NCBI RefSeq assembly: GCF_041261205.1 | Contig: NZ_JBGCCH010000019.1 | Span: 115,749-179,748, forward strand | From: Catenulispora sp. MAP5-51 | GTDB lineage: Bacteria; Actinomycetota; Actinomycetes; Streptomycetales; Catenulisporaceae | DNA length: 64,000 bases | Reading direction: 5' to 3' | In this document: positions 17,631-25,950 of the stretch, in pieces | Position numbering within the stretch: the stretch's first letter is position 1 | Layout of the letters: every line of letters begins with the position of its first letter | The notes under the pieces: generated by a model | Told to the model about the DNA's origin: nothing | Databases searched by the model: none | Seen by the model: the letters and a program-made list of their open reading frames with translations, nothing else | Made by a program: the position numbers and the translations under genes

Positions 17631-19140
17631 GGCTGCTGATGCGCTCGGCAATCATTACCGTGCTCAGGTGCGTGGGCGCCCGCACCGTCCGCGGCATCAC
17701 CGAGGCGTCCGCGACGATCACGCCCGCCACGCCGCGCACGGCGCCGTTCGGGTCGAGCACCGCCGCCGCGTCCGATCCCATCCGGCAGCCGCCGGTCGCG
17801 TGGTGATAGGGGACGAGGGCACGGCGCAGCAGCCGCGGCAGATCCGGGTCCGCCAACGCCTCCTCGACCGGCGTCGTGGCCAGCCGCGCCGGCCCGGCCA
17901 TGACCGCTTTGAACTCCGGATGTTCCAGAATCCGCGCCGCCTCCATCAGGCCGGCGGTCATCCGGTCGACGTCGGCCCGCGCGGCCAGCATCCGGAACGC
18001 CACTTCCGGCTCGGCCGACGGATCCGCGGAGCGCAACCGAACCCGTCCGGTGGAACGCGGGTCCAGCAGAGCGGCCATGACCCCCGCTGTCGTCCCCGAC
18101 GGATCGCTGACGTAGATCTGCAGATCGTCCTCTGGCGCACCGCACGTATGAGAGGAGAAACGCAGAGCACAGTGACCCGGTGACGACTGCGCCTGCGCCT
18201 GCGCCCCCGAAACATCCGGACCGGCCGGGAACCTCAGCCAGACAGTCGGATGGTCCTGGAGATGCAGGCCGACCCCGGGAACATCGGCGACGACCGGCAC
18301 ACCCAGCGCGCGCAGATCGCACGCCGGCCCGATGCCCGAGCGCAGCAGCAGCGCCGACGAGTGCACGGCGCCGAGGCAGACCACGGCGCATTCCGCGCGC
18401 ACCATGTCGACCCCGTCGGCGCCCGCCAGATCCACCCCGACGAAGCGGTCCTGATGGAAGCGCAGCCGCACCGCCAGCGTGTCGGGCCTGATGCACAGGT
18501 TCGGGCATCCCCTCGCCGGTTCGATATAGGCGTCTTTCATCGACACCCGCATCCCGCCCCGCCGGTTCCAGGCCACCGGCGAGACCCCGGTGCTGCCCGG
18601 GGCGTTAATATCAGGATCCTGAGCATGGCCCAGGCCGACGGCCGCCGCTGCGAGCGCCTGGCTGGCCGTCCCCCAGAGGTGCCGCGGCGACCGGGACACC
18701 GGCACCGGGCCGCCGGTGCCGTGACCGGGGTGGTCGCCGAAGTCGGCGTCGTCCTCCAGGCGCTGGAACACCGGCGCGACGTCGGCCCTGGACCAGCCCG
18801 GCACGCCCCACCTGTCGAAGTCGTTCGGGAGGCCGCGGATCGCCGACTGCCCGTTGATCACCGAGCTGCCGCCGATCCCGCGTCCGCACAGGTACGGCCG
18901 CTCCGGACCGGCCTCGGTCAACAGGGCCCTGATGTTCGGCCAGCGCAACTGCCGCAGCCCTGCTGCGCGCAGGAAGTCCGCGCCGCGTACCGCTTCCGGC
19001 GTCTCGGCCGCCGGGTAATCCGGCCCCGCCTCCACCAGCAGCACCCGGCGTGCCGGGTCTTCCGAGAGCCGCGCCGCCACGACCGCGCCGGCTGTGCCGC
19101 CGCCGAGGACGACGACGTCGAATCCTTGCCGCGCGGCCAT
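17617..19140 (-). CDS. GMC-family FAD-dependent oxidoreductase
   Basis: A 507-residue flavoprotein. The N-terminal dinucleotide motif is VVLGGGTAGAVVAARLSE, followed by the GMC signature 1 region GRGIGGSSVINGQSAIRG and the C-terminal block HHATGGCRMGSDAAAVLDP with the catalytic His. The C-terminal ISSLMRT end is typical. The family oxidizes alcohols to aldehydes or ketones (choline dehydrogenase and glucose oxidase type). The class III aminotransferase gene lies just upstream on the same strand (14-base gap), so an alcohol-to-carbonyl-to-amine conversion is a plausible joint step. No signal peptide is seen. Confidence 0.9.
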   Translation of the reverse strand: MAARQGFDVVVLGGGTAGAVVAARLSEDPARRVLLVEAGPDYPAAETPEAVRGADFLRAAGLRQLRWPNIRALLTEAGPERPYLCGRGIGGSSVINGQSAIRGLPNDFDRWGVPGWSRADVAPVFQRLEDDADFGDHPGHGTGGPVPVSRSPRHLWGTASQALAAAAVGLGHAQDPDINAPGSTGVSPVAWNRRGGMRVSMKDAYIEPARGCPNLCIRPDTLAVRLRFHQDRFVGVDLAGADGVDMVRAECAVVCLGAVHSSALLLRSGIGPACDLRALGVPVVADVPGVGLHLQDHPTVWLRFPAGPDVSGAQAQAQSSPGHCALRFSSHTCGAPEDDLQIYVSDPSGTTAGVMAALLDPRSTGRVRLRSADPSAEPEVAFRMLAARADVDRMTAGLMEAARILEHPEFKAVMAGPARLATTPVEEALADPDLPRLLRRALVPYHHATGGCRMGSDAAAVLDPNGAVRGVAGVIVADASVMPRTVRAPTHLSTVMIAERISSLMRT

Positions 19141-19154
19141 ATCCCCGCCTCCTG

Positions 19155-20666
19155 CTACCTGTGCCCGCGCAACGTGGCCGGACGTAGCGTCGACTCATCG
19201 ATGTCTGATTCACGGAACGCCAGGACCACCTCGGCCAGGGTCGCGGCCAGGAAGTCGACGTCCTGCGGGGGAGTGGTCAGCGGTGGGATGAGCATGACGG
19301 TGTCGGGCGTGTAGTCGATCAGCAGCCCGGCCCGGCGGCAGCGCGCTTCCAGGTGCCGCTTCATCGGCATCCCGGCCGGACGTCCTTCGGCGTCGAGCAG
19401 ATCCAGGCCCACGTAGGCGCCGAGCTGCCGCACGGCGCCCAGGCGCGGCGAGCCGGACAGCGCTTCGGACAGCGCGTGTGCCAAGCGCGCTCCCATCGCG
19501 CTCCCCTGCGCCACCACGTCCTCCTGCTGATAGACCCGCAGCGCGGCCAGGGCGGCGGCGCAGGCCACCGGATGCGCGTCGGTGCTGGAGGCATGGGAGA
19601 AGGCTGATGTGGAGGAGATGTCGAAGGCGCCGTAGACCTCGTCGGTCACCGCCACCGCGCCGAGGGCCGCGTAGCCGGCCGTGATCGCCTTGGCGAAACA
19701 CATCACGTCGGGCGTCACGCCGGACAGTTCGGCGGCGAACATCGCGCCGGTCCGGCCGAAGCCCGTGAAGACCTCGTCGAAGACGAGCAGGATCCCGTGC
19801 GCGGTGCAGAATTCCCGCAGCTCCCGCAGGAAGTGGTCCGGCAGCGGCACGCCGCTGACGCCCTTCACCGGCTCCACGAACACCGCCGCCAGCTGGTCGG
19901 GGTCCAGCTCCCGCAGAGCCGCCTGCACGCCGGAGCCGCACGTCGCCTCGGCGGTGCTCGCCCGGTTGGTGCCGGTCTTGTCGGTGCTCGCCTTGTCACG
20001 GCATCGCGGACACAAGGCCATGTCCGGCAGCGGCACGTGCGCGAACCCCTCGGGCATCGGCCCGAAGAACCGATGCAGGATCCGCTGCCCGCCGGTGGCC
20101 ATCGCGGTCAGGGTGCTGCCGTGGAAGCTGCCGTCCAACGCGACGACGGTGCGCTTCTTGCGCCGGCCGACGTTGCGTTGGTACCCGCGGGCCATCAGCA
20201 CGGCCGACTCCACCGCGGCGCTGCCCGTGTGGGTGAACCGGACCCGGGTGATGCCCGCCGGCGCGGCGTCGACCAGTGCGCGGGCGTAGTCCACCGCGAC
20301 CGGCACCGCCTGCTCCCAGCGCATCGTGCACACGAACGGCAGCTCCCGAGCCTGCTGGTACATGGCCTGCGCGATGTCCTCGCGGCTGTAGCCGAGGTTC
20401 ATGTTGCCGATGCCGGAGCGCGCATCCAGGCAGCGGTTCCCTTGGGCGTCGACGAGCCAGGAGCCCTCGCCGCGCACCCACATGTCGTCCGGGCCGGCCT
20501 GGCCGAGCACGAAGCCCATCGGCGCGAAGCCGTGCCAGAAGGGGTGCGTCGCCGGGTCGAAGCTCGCTCTGTTGTCGGCTGTCGCTCTGCCGTCGGCTGT
20601 CGTCCTGCTGTCCGCTGTCGTTCTGCTGTCCGCAGTCACAGGGTCCCTTATGTCCGGCGAGGCCAC
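19155..20666 (-). CDS. class III PLP-dependent aminotransferase
   Basis: A 503-residue omega-aminotransferase-like protein. It has THTGSAAVESAVLMAR, SFHGSTLTAMA, the PLP-binding FDEVFTGFGRTG and the Schiff-base lysine in CFAKAITAGYAALGAV. It transfers amino groups to or from a carbonyl carbon, often a terminal aldehyde. Two oddities are seen. The N-terminus begins with four hexapeptide repeats (TADSRT-like). There is also a loop of about 25 residues after CPRCRDKA rich in S-T-D-K-T-G-T-N. Translation starts at GTG 20666, so its 5' end overlaps the start of the divergent GNAT gene by 17 bases. The true start could be further in, before HPFWHGFAPMGF. Confidence 0.88.
   Translation of the reverse strand: MASPDIRDPVTADSRTTADSRTTADGRATADNRASFDPATHPFWHGFAPMGFVLGQAGPDDMWVRGEGSWLVDAQGNRCLDARSGIGNMNLGYSREDIAQAMYQQARELPFVCTMRWEQAVPVAVDYARALVDAAPAGITRVRFTHTGSAAVESAVLMARGYQRNVGRRKKRTVVALDGSFHGSTLTAMATGGQRILHRFFGPMPEGFAHVPLPDMALCPRCRDKASTDKTGTNRASTAEATCGSGVQAALRELDPDQLAAVFVEPVKGVSGVPLPDHFLRELREFCTAHGILLVFDEVFTGFGRTGAMFAAELSGVTPDVMCFAKAITAGYAALGAVAVTDEVYGAFDISSTSAFSHASSTDAHPVACAAALAALRVYQQEDVVAQGSAMGARLAHALSEALSGSPRLGAVRQLGAYVGLDLLDAEGRPAGMPMKRHLEARCRRAGLLIDYTPDTVMLIPPLTTPPQDVDFLAATLAEVVLAFRESDIDESTLRPATLRGHR
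20566..20637 (-). repeat. 18-base tandem repeat in the aminotransferase N-terminus
   Basis: Four units of an 18-base sequence (plus-strand core CTGTCGTCCTGCTGTCCG) encode T-A-D-S-R-T, T-A-D-S-R-T, T-A-D-G-R-A and T-A-D-N-R-A. The frame is kept and the conserved fold starts only after the array. Confidence 0.85.
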
Positions 20667-21804
20667 CGACCGTCAAGGGAGCGGCCCGCCATTGCGGCTC
20701 CTCCGTTGCCCGCCCGACGATCGCCCGGTGACCGTCACCGTCGAGCAGCCCCGAACCCGGCGTGAGCTGACCGCCTTCCTGCGCTTCGCCGACGAGGTGA
20801 ACGCCGAGCGCACGGCCTCCTGGCCCGTGCTGGCCCCGATGCAGCTGCCCTTCGTCTCCGGACAGGGCCCTGATGCGCACGAGCGCGAGGTCCGTCCGCT
20901 GGTGGCCCGCGAGGACGGCCGGATCGCCGCCCGCGTCGTGGCCGTCGACGACGCCGCGTACCGGCGGCGATGGGACGACGGCGTCGGGCACCTGAGCCTG
21001 TTCGAAGCGCTCCCGGGCCGGGTCGAGTCGGTCAGGACCCTGATGAACGAGGCCTGCGACTGGCTGCGCTCGCGCGGAGCCACGGCAGCGCGTGCCGGCC
21101 TCGGGGCCGGACCGGACCTGCCGTTCGTCGTCGACGACTACGAATCGCTGCCGCCGCTGCCGGTCCGGCACAACCCGCCCGGGTACCACACGCTGCTGCA
21201 CGAGGCCGGGTTCGGCGTGGAGAAGTCCTGCCTGGACTACGTGGCCGAGGCGACGCCGGAGCACGTGGCGCGCTGGGAGCGGATCGTCGAAGAGGCGCGG
21301 GCCCGCGGGTTCCGCCTGGTGCCGCTGGGCGAGGTGGCACCGGAGCGGCGGATCGAGGACTTCGCGCGGACGTGGAACGAGGCGTTCGCCGACAGCTGGG
21401 GCATGACGCCGACCCCGGAGGAGGAGTTCGAACAGACCTTCGCCTTCGCGGGTCCCCGCGGCATGGACGACTTCTCCGTGGTGGCCTACCGGGACGGCCG
21501 GCCGATGGGCGTCGCCTCGTGCGGTCCGACGCTGTCCGGACTGGCGCGGCTGGCGCCGGGCCGGGTGCTGGCGCCGTGGGAGGGGCTGCGGTTCTTCGGC
21601 GTCGGGGTCCGGGCACAGATGCGCGGCCAAGGCCTGGGTCTGGCCTTGACCGCGCAGTCCTTTCTGGCTCAGTACCGGATGGGGGCCGCGCACCTGGGAT
21701 ACACGATGGTGCTGGCGGACAACTGGGCCTCGCGGCGTACCGCCGAGCGGCTCGGTGCGCGGATCCGGGCGACGTATCTGATCTACCGGCGGGATTTCCG
21801 CTGA
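20650..21804 (+). CDS. GNAT-fold protein (putative N-acetyltransferase)
   Basis: A 384-residue protein. The last third has the GNAT acetyl-CoA motif A region VGVRAQMRGQGLGLAL (R/Q-x-x-G-x-G/L) followed by DNWASRRTAERLGARI. The first half resembles the long GNAT proteins that begin with ELTAFLRFADEV..., in which a degenerate GNAT repeat precedes the active one. The substrate is unknown; acyl transfer to an amine is the default expectation. ATG 20650 is used, but the first clearly family-like residues begin near 20728. The 5' end overlaps that of the divergent aminotransferase, which is unusual and makes either start uncertain. Confidence 0.72.
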   Translation: MSGEATDRQGSGPPLRLLRCPPDDRPVTVTVEQPRTRRELTAFLRFADEVNAERTASWPVLAPMQLPFVSGQGPDAHEREVRPLVAREDGRIAARVVAVDDAAYRRRWDDGVGHLSLFEALPGRVESVRTLMNEACDWLRSRGATAARAGLGAGPDLPFVVDDYESLPPLPVRHNPPGYHTLLHEAGFGVEKSCLDYVAEATPEHVARWERIVEEARARGFRLVPLGEVAPERRIEDFARTWNEAFADSWGMTPTPEEEFEQTFAFAGPRGMDDFSVVAYRDGRPMGVASCGPTLSGLARLAPGRVLAPWEGLRFFGVGVRAQMRGQGLGLALTAQSFLAQYRMGAAHLGYTMVLADNWASRRTAERLGARIRATYLIYRRDFR

Positions 21805-21844
21805 CGGATGCCGATCAGGCGCGCGCCCGGATCAGGCGCGCTGC

Positions 21845-22762
21845 TCACTCCGCCGCAGTGGCCTCGAACCACGTCTTGGTCTCGGCCGGCGAGGCCGGGG
21901 CCGACAGGTCCAGGAACGTCATGTGCGACTTCGCGGTGGCCACGATCTCGCCCTCGCGGGTCCACAGCGTCGCGTGCGCCCCGATCAGGCCGTCGGCGGC
22001 GGCGCTGCCCACGCCCTCGATCAGCAGCCACTCCGACTCCGGCGCGAAGTTGTGGAACTCCACCGTCAGGTCCAGCGTCGGCGCCACGAAGGGCAGCGGC
22101 GGGGTGAAGGGGGTGGCCACGGTCGGGAACTGCGAGACGTCGGAGATGATCAGGTAGCGGCAGGCCTCCATCCACGGGTCGGGGTACGTGGCGCCGTTCA
22201 TGAACCGGTCCCAGGCCCGGATCCGGGCGTGCCGCTTGGGCGCGAGCTTGAGCTCCTCCTTGCTCAGGCCCTCGGCCACCGGGACCGTGTGCCCGAGCCG
22301 GACCGGCCGGATCTCGAAGTTCTTCCAGAACGGCTCGTCGCCCATCATGGCGATCACGTCGTCGTCCAGCACGATGTTGGGCAGGTCGTCCGGCGGCGGC
22401 ACCTCCGGCGGCTCCAGCCAGCTGACGTGCGGCCCGTAGGAGCCGGTCGGCACGGCCCAGATGAGCGCGGCCAGGATGGTCTTGCCCTCCTGGATCATCC
22501 GCACCTCGAACGACTCGGACTGCTCGGTGTCGCGCAGCTTGGCGACCTCGATGTCGACCGGGCCGAACTGGGCCTCGGCCAGGTAGTGGCAGGTCAGGCT
22601 GGCGGGCCGGGCCAGGTTGCTCTCCGCCCGGGCGGCCTGGAGCGCGATCGACGCGAGGTAGCCTCCGACGGGCACCCACATCTTCCACTCCGTGGACACC
22701 TCGCCGCGGTACTTCCCGTCTCCGACGCGTTGGACTGCTGTCTGTTCTTCGAGTGTGGGCAT
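21845..22762 (-). CDS. double-hotdog thioesterase-like protein (TesB/acyl-CoA thioesterase family), copy 2
   Basis: A 305-residue paralog of the protein at 16766-17590. It has VPVGGYLASIALQAARAESNLARPASLTCHYLAEAQFGPVDI in the first hotdog and FVAPTLDLTVEFHNF in the second. It would cleave acyl-CoA or acyl-carrier thioesters; the retained paired copies may act as a heteromer or on two intermediates. ATG 22762 was selected over the longer frame to 22843, which would run through a palindromic operator-like site at 22792-22806. It is convergent with the GNAT gene. The 40-base gap 21805-21844 contains a duplicated GATCAGGCGCGC. Confidence 0.82.
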   Translation of the reverse strand: MPTLEEQTAVQRVGDGKYRGEVSTEWKMWVPVGGYLASIALQAARAESNLARPASLTCHYLAEAQFGPVDIEVAKLRDTEQSESFEVRMIQEGKTILAALIWAVPTGSYGPHVSWLEPPEVPPPDDLPNIVLDDDVIAMMGDEPFWKNFEIRPVRLGHTVPVAEGLSKEELKLAPKRHARIRAWDRFMNGATYPDPWMEACRYLIISDVSQFPTVATPFTPPLPFVAPTLDLTVEFHNFAPESEWLLIEGVGSAAADGLIGAHATLWTREGEIVATAKSHMTFLDLSAPASPAETKTWFEATAAE

Positions 22763-22791
22763 GCGACGTTTGTACTGAGACGGGGCTCGAG

Positions 22792-22806
22792 TGTGGAAGC
22801 TCCACA
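22792..22806. promoter_or_regulatory. palindromic operator candidate shared with the NRPS1 promoter
   Basis: TGTGGA-AGC-TCCACA is a perfect 6+6 palindrome with a 3-base centre. It lies 30-44 bases before the ATG of the thioesterase gene at 22762. The same palindrome with the same downstream GTTG-CTC context occurs before NRPS1 at 25887-25905. The site is a candidate for a common regulator of the cluster. The rest of 22763-23044 shows no gene, only G/C-rich degenerate repeats. Confidence 0.5.
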
Positions 22807-23044
22807 GTTGCTCGGGGCTCAAGTGGGCAGGGGACAGCCGCACAGCGCGAAATCAGCCACGCGGTGGCGGCCCGAATATGGCGGCGAGCGGCGAGCGGCG
22901 ATCTGCGGGCAGCCAGAAGCGGCCTGGAGCCTGCTCGCCGAAGCAGCAATGCGCCGGCCGGCAGGTGGCAGCCAAGCGCCAGCCGCCAGCTGCCGATCGC
23001 CTGCCGCCTGCCGCCCGCTTGTCCGTCCCCTGACTCGGTCGCAA

Positions 23045-24124
23045 TCACCCCGCGCTGGCCGCGGCAGCCCCCCGCAGTTGCGGCAGCACCTCCGTGGCCA
23101 GCAGCCCCATGCTCTCCTCCGCCAGGGCGGCCGGGATCCCGCCGTGGTCGACCATGGTCAGGTAGCCGTCCAGGCCCAGCATCTCCGAGATCTGCCCCAT
23201 CTTGTCCGCGACCTCGGCCGGGCTGCCGCAGATCGAGGGTCCGGCGATCAGGTCCTCGAAGGCCGGGATGCCGAATTCCGAGCGGCCGCGGCCCACGTTC
23301 ATGCCGCCCCAGGGCATCAGGGTGCCCAGCAGCCAGGAGAAGTAGTTCAGGTGGTACGGTCGCCAGCGCTCCTTCGCCTGCTGGGAGGTGGCGGCGACGT
23401 GGACGTGGCTGCACAGGCCGAGGCGGGAGGCCGCCGCGCCGTACCCGGAGGCCTCGGCGCGTTCCCGGTAGCGGGAGGCCAGCGGGCGGAACACCGACGG
23501 CGGCGGGACCAGCGCGGGCAGGATGAGGCCGAAGCCGCCGTCCGCGGCGGTGTCCACGGATCCGAACGAGGATCCGCCGGCGATCCACAGCGGCGGCCTG
23601 GGCCCCTGCCGCGGCGCGGGCCGCAGCACCACGTCTTGCAGGGCGCTGCGATACTCACCCTTCCACGTGACCGGCCGCCCCGACCAGAGCTCGACCAGCA
23701 GCCCCAGCTTCTCCTCGAAGATCTCCCGGGAGGCGTCCGGGTCCAGGCCGAAGTCCGTGTACGTGCGGCGCAGCAGCCCGCGTCCGACCACCAGGTCCAG
23801 CCGGCCGCCGGAGAGCACGTCGAGCGTCGCGTAGTCCTCGGCGGTGCGGACCGGGTCGTGGTTGGGCAGCAGCGCGACGCCGGTGCCCAGCCGGATCCGC
23901 TCCGTGCGCGCCGCGATCGTGGCCAGCAGCACCGCCGGTGAGGCGACCGTGTAGTCGCAGAAATGGTGTTCGCCCACGTAGAAGCCGTCGAAGCCGAGCT
24001 CCTCGGCCCGCACCGCGAGCCCGACGATCTCCCGGTAGCGCTGTTCGACCGGCGGCGTGGCGCCGGTGTGGGGATCGGCCAGGTTGTCGCCGAGGGTGAG
24101 CACGCCGTATGTCACAGGTCGCAT
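23045..24124 (-). CDS. LLM-class flavin-dependent monooxygenase (bacterial luciferase-like)
   Basis: A 359-residue TIM-barrel protein. It has LAVRAEELGFDGFYVGEHHFCDY, TERIRLGTGVALLPNHDPVRTAEDYATLDVLSGGR and a nitropyrrole-like FMN loop, the hallmarks of the luciferase-like family. With FMNH2 from a separate reductase, such enzymes insert or activate oxygen on small molecules. The substrate is unknown. It starts 2 bases after the SDR stop (TGA-C-ATG), so both are co-transcribed. It could act in tailoring or as an F420/FMN reductase-type member; the sequence does not decide. Confidence 0.87.
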   Translation of the reverse strand: MRPVTYGVLTLGDNLADPHTGATPPVEQRYREIVGLAVRAEELGFDGFYVGEHHFCDYTVASPAVLLATIAARTERIRLGTGVALLPNHDPVRTAEDYATLDVLSGGRLDLVVGRGLLRRTYTDFGLDPDASREIFEEKLGLLVELWSGRPVTWKGEYRSALQDVVLRPAPRQGPRPPLWIAGGSSFGSVDTAADGGFGLILPALVPPPSVFRPLASRYRERAEASGYGAAASRLGLCSHVHVAATSQQAKERWRPYHLNYFSWLLGTLMPWGGMNVGRGRSEFGIPAFEDLIAGPSICGSPAEVADKMGQISEMLGLDGYLTMVDHGGIPAALAEESMGLLATEVLPQLRGAAAASAG

Positions 24125-24125
24125 G

Positions 24126-24995
24126 TCAGCAAGACCGCCCGCCGTCTATGACCAGGAGACTCCCGGTCACCCATGCCCCCGCCCGGCTGAGCAGGAGCTC
24201 GATCCACGGGACGACGTCCTGCGGCGTCCCCATCCGGCCCAGCGGCGTGGTCCGGATCATCTCCGCGCGCAGGGCTTCCGTCTCCTGCGGCCCGAAGCCG
24301 AGGTCGTCGTAGATCTCGGTGTCCAGTGCGCCGGGGGCGACCGTGTTCACCCGCACCCGGGGCGCGAGTTCGCGCGCCAGCGACCGGGTCAGGTGGTGCA
24401 GCGCGGCCTTGCTCGCGCCGTACGTCGCGCGCCCCGGCAGCGCCAGCATCCCGCCGATGGAGCCGACGTTGACGACGCTGCCCTCGCGGCGTGACAGTTC
24501 CGGGGCGGCGGCGCGGATCAGGGCCAGCGGCCCCAGGAAGTTGGTCCGCACCATCGCCTCGACGTCCGCCTCGGTGGCGCGGTCCAGCGTGCCGAAGCGG
24601 GCCAGACCGGCGTTGTTCACGAGGGCGTCCAGGCGCCCGAAGCGTTGCAGGGTCTCGGAAACGATCCGCTGCGCGCTGTCCGGGGCGCCGACGTCGGCGG
24701 GGATCAGATGCACGGTTTCGGTTGGCATCGCGGCCGCGGCCTGGGCCAACTCCGCAGTCTGGGCCAACCGCTCGGCCCGCCGCCCGACCAGCACCAGCCG
24801 CCAGCCCGTCTTCGCCAGCGCCAGCGCCAGTTCCCGGCCGACCCCGGATCCGGCCCCGGTGACGACGGCCACCGGCGCCGGGACCGCGGTGTCAGTGCTC
24901 GAACCACCGCTCGGGTCACTACTCGAACCACCGCTCGAACCACCCTCGTTCGCCACGGCCACCAAGGATGGCTCGGCCCCGCCGCCGCGCGACAC
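24126..24995 (-). CDS. short-chain dehydrogenase/reductase (SDR)
   Basis: A classical SDR. The cofactor motif is VTGAGSGVGRELA, the structural motif VNNAGLARFG, the catalytic Ser is in VNVGSIGGM and the active-site block is YGASKAALHHL (Y-x-x-x-K). It ends in GSLLVIDGGRSC. It oxidizes or reduces a hydroxyl/keto pair with NAD(P)(H). The first 40 residues are a Gly/Ser repeat tail (GGSSGGSSS-type) with no fold, so GTG 24995 is only one choice and the protein may begin nearer to VPAPVAVVTGA. The 5' end abuts or overlaps the divergent DUF7064-like gene. Confidence 0.87.
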   Translation of the reverse strand: MSRGGGAEPSLVAVANEGGSSGGSSSDPSGGSSTDTAVPAPVAVVTGAGSGVGRELALALAKTGWRLVLVGRRAERLAQTAELAQAAAAMPTETVHLIPADVGAPDSAQRIVSETLQRFGRLDALVNNAGLARFGTLDRATEADVEAMVRTNFLGPLALIRAAAPELSRREGSVVNVGSIGGMLALPGRATYGASKAALHHLTRSLARELAPRVRVNTVAPGALDTEIYDDLGFGPQETEALRAEMIRTTPLGRMGTPQDVVPWIELLLSRAGAWVTGSLLVIDGGRSC

Positions 24996-25038
24996 CGCCG
25001 ACGTTGACCCGTTCCCGCACGGCCCCCACCGTTGGCGC

Positions 25039-25881
25039 GTGCGTATCGAGCAGGCACAACCGTTATGGTCCCGGTCCTGGTACTTCGACTTCGTCTCCAG
25101 GGACGGCTCGGCCGGCGGGTTCGTCCGGGTCGGGGAGTATCCGCATCTGGGGCAGACCTGGTGGTGGGCCTACGTCGTGGGCCAGGACCGGAAGGTCGCC
25201 GGGGCCGCGCTCGAGCTCCCCGGCTCGCTGCCCGGCTCACTCGCCGACGACGCCCCCTTCCGCCTCGACGACAGCGCCCTGCGAATGAGCGTCGGCCCGG
25301 GACCGGACGAGGACTGGCACCTGACCGCCGCCGGCGACGGCTTCGCCCTCAACATCCGCTGGTCCGCGACCGCCCCGCCGCACGAGTATGGCCGCGGCAA
25401 CCGCTACGAGCAGCCTGGATGGGCCCGCGGCGCGGTCACCGTCGGCGGCGACACCCTGGCGGTCGACGGCCCCGGCCAGCGGGACCACTCCTGGGGCGTC
25501 CGCGACTGGTGGCGGCTGGGCTGGCACTGGTGTGCCGGCTGGCTCGACGACGGCGAACGCTTCCAGGCCACCCGGCTGGAGGCGCGCGGTCGTATCGCCC
25601 CGGACGGATACCTGCTGCCCCTCGGCGGAAAGGCACGTCCGGTTCTCCTCGCCGAGGTGGACACAGGCGCTGAAACCCAAGCAGGCACCCGAATCACCCT
25701 CGACGGCCGCTGGTTCGTGTTCGAAGACCTGGCCGCCGTCCCGCTAACCCTGACCGCCCCCGACGGACGTCACAGCATCCTGACCCGCTCGATGGCCGCC
25801 GTGCGCGGCCCGGACGGCCGGACCGGCTTCGGCTGGCGCGAGCACAACGTCCCGGCCGTGCGGAACCGCCCCTCGAAGTGA
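25039..25881 (+). CDS. DUF7064/CrtC-like (hydroxyneurosporene synthase-like) protein
   Basis: A beta-rich protein of about 280 residues with SWYFDFVSRDGSAGGFVRVGEYP near the start, GQRDHSWGVRDWWRLGWHW in the middle and LTLTAPDGRHSIL towards the end. The R-D-H-S-W-G-x-R-D-W block is the hallmark of a lipocalin-like family related to CrtC hydratases (DUF7064/7065); biochemical functions are mostly unknown. It may hydrate or bind a lipophilic intermediate. GTG 25039 is the first start inside the conserved part. An earlier in-frame GTG near 24889 would add a repeat-rich leader overlapping the divergent SDR gene, so the start is uncertain. Confidence 0.65.
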   Translation: MRIEQAQPLWSRSWYFDFVSRDGSAGGFVRVGEYPHLGQTWWWAYVVGQDRKVAGAALELPGSLPGSLADDAPFRLDDSALRMSVGPGPDEDWHLTAAGDGFALNIRWSATAPPHEYGRGNRYEQPGWARGAVTVGGDTLAVDGPGQRDHSWGVRDWWRLGWHWCAGWLDDGERFQATRLEARGRIAPDGYLLPLGGKARPVLLAEVDTGAETQAGTRITLDGRWFVFEDLAAVPLTLTAPDGRHSILTRSMAAVRGPDGRTGFGWREHNVPAVRNRPSK

Positions 25882-25886
25882 GCGCG

Positions 25887-25905
25887 ACTGTGGAGGATCC
25901 ACAGT
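25887..25905. promoter_or_regulatory. palindromic operator candidate before NRPS1
   Basis: ACTGTGGA-GGA-TCCACAGT is a perfect 8+8 palindrome with a 3-base centre, 46-64 bases before the NRPS1 start and just after the preceding stop codon. It matches the site at 22792-22806, including the following GTTG-(G)CTC. It could also act as a small hairpin terminator for the upstream gene, but it lacks a T-tract. Confidence 0.5.
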
Positions 25906-25950
25906 TGGCTCCGTTGCCGCTGTCCGCCGCGAAGTGAGAGACATGAGGCG

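Noticed and set aside
25895..25905. GGATCCACA read as a DnaA box
   Set aside because: Only 7 of 9 bases match the TTATCCACA consensus, the site is palindromic and single, and no replication genes are near.
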